Of a stretch of DNA of 64,000 nt, positions 59,879 through 64,000 are shown piece by piece. The stretch's first letter is position 1. Every line of letters starts with the position of its first letter. Below the pieces are notes generated by a model. It made no database searches, was not told the DNA's origin, and was given only the letters and a program-made list of their open reading frames with translations. A program made the translations under genes and the position numbers. Origin of the DNA: Acidobacteriaceae bacterium (GTDB lineage Bacteria; Acidobacteriota; Terriglobia; Terriglobales; Acidobacteriaceae); the NCBI GenBank assembly GCA_003134855.1, contig PLCS01000010.1:124001-188000 (forward strand), given 5' to 3'.

Positions 59879-60086
59879 AGGGCAGGGAAGAGGGAACAGG
59901 GAACAGGTATGGTCCAAAAGGCAAGACTGCCGGCAAATCCGCTAACTTGCGAACTTGCTATCACTGCGAAGCGGTGGCTGACTTGCTGTCTTTTTACAAA
60001 ATAAAGATTCGATGCCGCATTCCAGGAACAATGAAAACGCGATAAAATTCCTTCTCGTTGGCAAGATTGCAAGAAGAGGGCTACGA

Positions 60087-60680
60087 ATGAGCACGAAGAC
60101 AAGTCAGAACCGGAAGAGCTTCGGCGGTGGATCGCGTCCTGTGGCGTGGGGTGTTGCGGCAGTGCTTCTGCTCGCGGCCGCGGCGCTGACCGGTTGCCGT
60201 GGTTCCTTGGCGAGGGGGCAGACGATGAATCTAACCAGTACAAGTTTCCCGGAAGGAAGCCGGATCCCGGCAAAGTACACCTGTAACGGAGCGGGTATAT
60301 CGCCGCAACTGGCCTGGAGCGCGCCCCCGGCGGGGACGGTGAGCTTTGCACTGATCGTCACCGATCCGGACGCACCCGGCCGGACTTTCGTGCATTGGGT
60401 GCTTTATGACCTGCCCGCGGCGGCGCAAGCGCTTCCCGAGGGAGTGCCGACCCAAGGCCAGCTTCCGGACGGCTCCCGCCAGGGCCGCAACGACTTCGGC
60501 GATATTGGCTATGGAGGCCCCTGCCCTCCGCCCGGTTCGCCGCACCACTACGTTTTCACAATCTATGCGCTGGACGCAAAGTTGAATCTGCCGATAGGCG
60601 CGACGCGCGCGCAGGTGGAAGCCGCGATGCAGGGACACATCCTGGCGCGCGGCGAACTGATTGGGTTGTTTCAACGGTAA
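60087..60680 (+). CDS. YbhB/YbcL family Raf kinase inhibitor-like (PEBP) protein, secreted/lipoprotein
   Basis: LTSTSFPEGSRIPAKYTCNGAGISPQLAWSAPPAGTVSFALIVTDPDAPGRTFVHWVLYDLPA; YGGPCPPPGSPHHYVFTIYALD. Confidence 0.93.
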   Translation: MSTKTSQNRKSFGGGSRPVAWGVAAVLLLAAAALTGCRGSLARGQTMNLTSTSFPEGSRIPAKYTCNGAGISPQLAWSAPPAGTVSFALIVTDPDAPGRTFVHWVLYDLPAAAQALPEGVPTQGQLPDGSRQGRNDFGDIGYGGPCPPPGSPHHYVFTIYALDAKLNLPIGATRAQVEAAMQGHILARGELIGLFQR

Positions 60681-60696
60681 GCGACAATCCCATCTG

Positions 60697-60747
60697 TGGG
60701 TGCCCCACCTTCGGCGCGTCTTTGTTTTTGCGCCTAAGGTGGGATAT
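60697..60747 (+). repeat. Palindromic repeat family E copy
   Basis: tgggtgccccaccttcggcgcgtctttgtttttgcgcctaaggtgggatat. Confidence 0.8.
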
Positions 60748-60934
60748 CTCCATCTATAGATAGCTTTTTACAGATTCGTCGGGCCTTTTATCACTTTTCC
60801 GAACCGCTTACATCATAAGCCTCAAAAGCGGGATCTGAGTCACACTGGTTTGAGATTTGGTCTCCCGTATCCATAAGTTTGTTAAAAGGGATAGAATACA
60901 GAGCAGTCATACATGCTGAAAGGGGATTGGCGCG

Positions 60935-61666
60935 ATGCATCCAAGAGGCGTGGTTCACTTAAAACGACAGTCTTTCTTTACGAGACATAGTCGAGCAATT
61001 TCTATTCTCGGATTCCTGATCGTTCTTCTCAGTTTTGTTGTTAAAGAAATCTTTCAAAGTAAGTTGAAAGATCTTCGTGACACAATTACTGAAGCTCAAG
61101 ATATAGAGAAAATGAATGGTTTGTATGATGCATCAACTTTGCATAAAGTGGATCTTGATATGCGGCTACGTACGATTCGGAATCAAATAGCAGGGCAACG
61201 AATTGGAGGTACAACATCTCGAAGTGACATACAGGATGAGGTAACTGATGTTTTTCAGGTCTATGCGATCGAAAAGCAGCGTTTTGATCGAGTATCAAAC
61301 ATGATCGATAAGCTTCCCGGTCACACTGAAACACTGAAAGCTGTTCGCGACCAACTGGGGAAGAAGTTAGAGAATTTGAATAGTGATATACAGGATACTA
61401 GCACAAAGAATCTAGTTACTAAAGACCCAAATGTCGCCAATGAAATTCTGGAGATTATACAATTGATCAAGGTCTTGACTTTTGACATAGAGTTCATCCC
61501 GTTGCAGGATGCAGTTGCTAAATCAGCAACAAATGTAAAGGAAGCCGCTCAAAGACGCTACGACGAATGCTCCTATACCTGGTGGCTTTTATTTATTCTC
61601 GGATGGGTTCTCGGCTTTGGCGGATCGATTTATGGGAAGAGAACAGATGTTAATCCAGGTGATTAG
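60935..61666 (+). CDS. Orphan two-TM membrane protein, low GC
   Basis: TM AISILGFLIVLLSFVVKEIF, long helical/coil region, TM WWLLFILGWVLGFGGSIYG; AT-rich relative to flanks. Confidence 0.65.
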   Translation: MHPRGVVHLKRQSFFTRHSRAISILGFLIVLLSFVVKEIFQSKLKDLRDTITEAQDIEKMNGLYDASTLHKVDLDMRLRTIRNQIAGQRIGGTTSRSDIQDEVTDVFQVYAIEKQRFDRVSNMIDKLPGHTETLKAVRDQLGKKLENLNSDIQDTSTKNLVTKDPNVANEILEIIQLIKVLTFDIEFIPLQDAVAKSATNVKEAAQRRYDECSYTWWLLFILGWVLGFGGSIYGKRTDVNPGD

Positions 61667-61763
61667 TGGAAGTCGATCTTAATCATGTTGAATATAATTG
61701 GGAGACATTCCTGGTCTCGATTATGTTTCTCGGGATAATCTCGGAACGATCATTACTCTTCCC

Positions 61764-63014
61764 TCACGCCGCCGTCATCTCCCGCCCCTTGGCTTCGCGC
61801 CCCATCAGCGTCAGTCCGGCCAGCGTCAGCGCCACGACGATCACCGTAACCGCCAGCACAGCCGGGTAGTTGCCGGTGCGCTCGGCGATCAGCGCCTGCG
61901 CCTTGCCGTTCCAGGAGGTGATGAGGCCGCCCAACTGGTAGGCCAGCCCCGGCGCCGTGGCCCGGACCGGCGCGGGCGCGAGCTCGGTGAGATAGGCCGG
62001 AACCACCCCCCATGCTCCCTGCACCATGAACTGCATCAGCACCGCGCCGATGCCCAGCGAAACGGCCGAGTGGCCATAGGCGTAAAGCGGAATCACCGGA
62101 ATCGCCAGCAAGGCTGCTGTGACGATGGCCCGCTTACGCCCCCACTTTTCCGAGAGCGCCCCGAAAACAAAGCCGCCGGCGATGGAGCCGAAGCCGTAGA
62201 GCACACCGATTAGCCCCACAGTCCCCGGCGTGAGGTGGGCCTGGGTGGCCAGGAAGGTCGGATACACGTCCTGCGTGCCGTGCGAGAAGCTCATGAAGGC
62301 GGTCATCAGCAAGACCAGGAAGAGAAACGTCGGCAGGAAGGCTAGCAGCCGGGCCAGATCGTGGATCTTAGCGGATTGGGCGTCAGCGGCGGAGCGCGCC
62401 AGCCGCCGCTTCTTCCCTTCCAGCCAGACCGGCGATTCCGCCACCCGCGCCTGCACATAGAAGACCAGCAGCGCCGGCATCGCGCCCAGGATGAAGAGCC
62501 CCCGCCAGCCAATCGAATGAAAGAAGAGAGCGAAGGCGCCTGCTGCCAGGATCGAGCCCAGCGCGTAGCCCTCCTGCAAGATGCCGCTGAAGACGCCGCG
62601 GCCCTCGGTGGGAAGCGTCTCGAAGGCCAGCGCCGCGCCCACGCCCCACTCGCCGCCCATCGCCAGGCCAAAGAGCGCGCGCAGCACGAGCAGAGCGCCC
62701 AGCGAGGGCGCAAAGGCGCAGGCCAACTCGATCACCGTGAAGCTCAGGATGTTCGCCATCAGCACCGGGCGGCGGCCATAGCGGTCGGCCAGCATCCCAA
62801 AAACCAGCGCGCCCAGCGGACGGAAGAACTGAGTCATAAATACCGCTCCCAGAACGGCCGAGGGCTGGGCATGGAAATCCGCGGCGATGGCTTTGACGCA
62901 GAAGATGAGCAGGAAAAAATCCAGCGAATCCATCGTCCAGCCCAGAAAGGCGGCCATAAAGGTGTGCCGCTGGGGGCCGGTCAGGCGCCGGAAGTCGTTC
63001 AAAATGGACATCAA
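61764..63014 (-). CDS. MFS transporter, sialate/carboxylate:H+ symporter-like (NanT/JEN-like)
   Basis: GWTMDSLDFFLLIFCVKAIAADF, GMLADRYGRRPVLM, GGEWGVGAALAFETLPTEGRGVFSGILQEGYALG. Confidence 0.9.
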   Translation of the reverse strand: MMSILNDFRRLTGPQRHTFMAAFLGWTMDSLDFFLLIFCVKAIAADFHAQPSAVLGAVFMTQFFRPLGALVFGMLADRYGRRPVLMANILSFTVIELACAFAPSLGALLVLRALFGLAMGGEWGVGAALAFETLPTEGRGVFSGILQEGYALGSILAAGAFALFFHSIGWRGLFILGAMPALLVFYVQARVAESPVWLEGKKRRLARSAADAQSAKIHDLARLLAFLPTFLFLVLLMTAFMSFSHGTQDVYPTFLATQAHLTPGTVGLIGVLYGFGSIAGGFVFGALSEKWGRKRAIVTAALLAIPVIPLYAYGHSAVSLGIGAVLMQFMVQGAWGVVPAYLTELAPAPVRATAPGLAYQLGGLITSWNGKAQALIAERTGNYPAVLAVTVIVVALTLAGLTLMGREAKGREMTAA

Positions 63015-63027
63015 AGCGAGAATAGCA

Positions 63028-63071
63028 GGAAACAGAGATCAGAGATCAGGGATCAGAGATCAGAGACTCGA
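63028..63071. repeat. Short tandem repeat (AGAGATCAG)n between divergent genes
   Basis: aaacagagatcagagatcagggatcagagatcagagact. Confidence 0.75.
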
Positions 63072-63262
63072 ACTTCCATTCCAATACTGGTCTATAGGAA
63101 ACAGACAATAATTGTTGCAACAAATAACAATCGTCCAGCATCGATATTATGCAAGCGGATTTCGCGTGGCAGATCTCCCGTTTCCGCGCGCATTCGGTAA
63201 GAGCCTCTCCTCTCCACAACCCCCGCAGCGGCCCAACGGCCCTAAAACGAAAGGATTATGCA

Positions 63263-63841
63263 ATGAAGCGTTTGGCAATTCTGACTGGCATACTGGCGCT
63301 GGCGGCTCCCATGGCCGTGGCGCAAACCTCCGCCTGGGCCACCGATCCGGCCCACAGCGAAGTCGATTTCACGATCCGCCACGGCGGCGTCTCCAACATA
63401 CATGGTCGCATAGGCGGAGTCAAAGGCACCCTTGTTTACAATGAGGCGGACGTTACCAAGTCCACCGTGACGGTCACCATCGACACCACCACCGTGGACA
63501 CCGGCGAGGCGGCCCGCGATACGCACCTCAAAACAGACGCATTTTTCGACGTGGTCAAGTTTCCCACGGCAACTTTCACCAGCTCCAGCGTGGTGAAGAA
63601 TGGCAGCAAGCTGACGGTGAACGGCAACCTGACCCTGCACGGCGTCACCCTGCCCGTGGTGCTCGATGTGGAAGGCCCCAGCACGCCCGTCGAAGGAATG
63701 ATGGACCATAAGACGCACTCCGGCTTCTCCGCCACCACCACCATCAGCCGCACCGCCTTCGGGATTGGGACCAACTTCCCGGCGGTCATGGTGGGCGACA
63801 TGGTCAAGCTGACCATCGATGTGGAGATCGTCAAGCAGTAA
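63263..63841 (+). CDS. YceI family periplasmic protein
   Basis: Signal peptide MKRLAILTGILALAAPMAVAQ; WATDPAHSEVDFTIRHGGVSNIHGRIGGVKGTL; DAFFDVVKFPTATFTSSSV. Confidence 0.94.
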   Translation: MKRLAILTGILALAAPMAVAQTSAWATDPAHSEVDFTIRHGGVSNIHGRIGGVKGTLVYNEADVTKSTVTVTIDTTTVDTGEAARDTHLKTDAFFDVVKFPTATFTSSSVVKNGSKLTVNGNLTLHGVTLPVVLDVEGPSTPVEGMMDHKTHSGFSATTTISRTAFGIGTNFPAVMVGDMVKLTIDVEIVKQ

Positions 63842-64000
63842 CCCGGGCCGGTTCCGGTCCGGAAACAGATCGTTGGCATCTCCTGCCGGGAATCGACTCA
63901 TCTCCTCCGCGGTTCCGGTCGCTGCCGGTCTTCCCTCCGGCGGCGACCGGAACTTGCGAACCGGCGATGCGCATCGCCACTCACCCGGAGATGGTCTTGC

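Overview
This 64 kb, GC-rich, gene-dense chromosomal window looks like an acidobacterium (Terriglobia-like). The basis is VWFA-related acidobacterial-type proteins, gene content and repeat style; no search was run. Most genes are housekeeping or core: fabI (partial), murI, amidase, DUF1015, ffh, YggU/YggS, trxB, NDH-2-like, serS, tsaB-rimI, psd-pssA, pyrE, uvrC, NUDIX, recQ, two PPIases, a sigma/anti-sigma pair, Slt transglycosylase, tRNA-Leu(UAA), ctaA/cox15, ilvE, pyrD, a PAS-GGDEF-EAL protein, phoU, an MFS transporter and YceI. No phage, CRISPR array or intact transposase was recognised. The most unusual content is a set of short dispersed palindromic repeat families (called A to E here), found both between genes and in-frame inside conserved housekeeping genes. 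Family B is exactly 36 bp. It occurs in the same reading frame in tsaB and ilvE, and it is also nested inside family A and family D copies at 47.8-48.0 kb. Its stem shows compensatory/wobble-preserving changes around a conserved loop. Families A and D interrupt uvrC in-frame, and family C appears to interrupt murI. Other points: a duplicated 3' end of uvrC flanking a CHAD gene, a metzincin-like protein whose zinc motif is fully degenerate, an Asd-like protein without the catalytic Cys motif, a probable ATA start codon on a secreted protein, a frameshifted GH30 C-terminus, an IS-end-like remnant near tRNA-Leu, and a low-GC orphan membrane protein.
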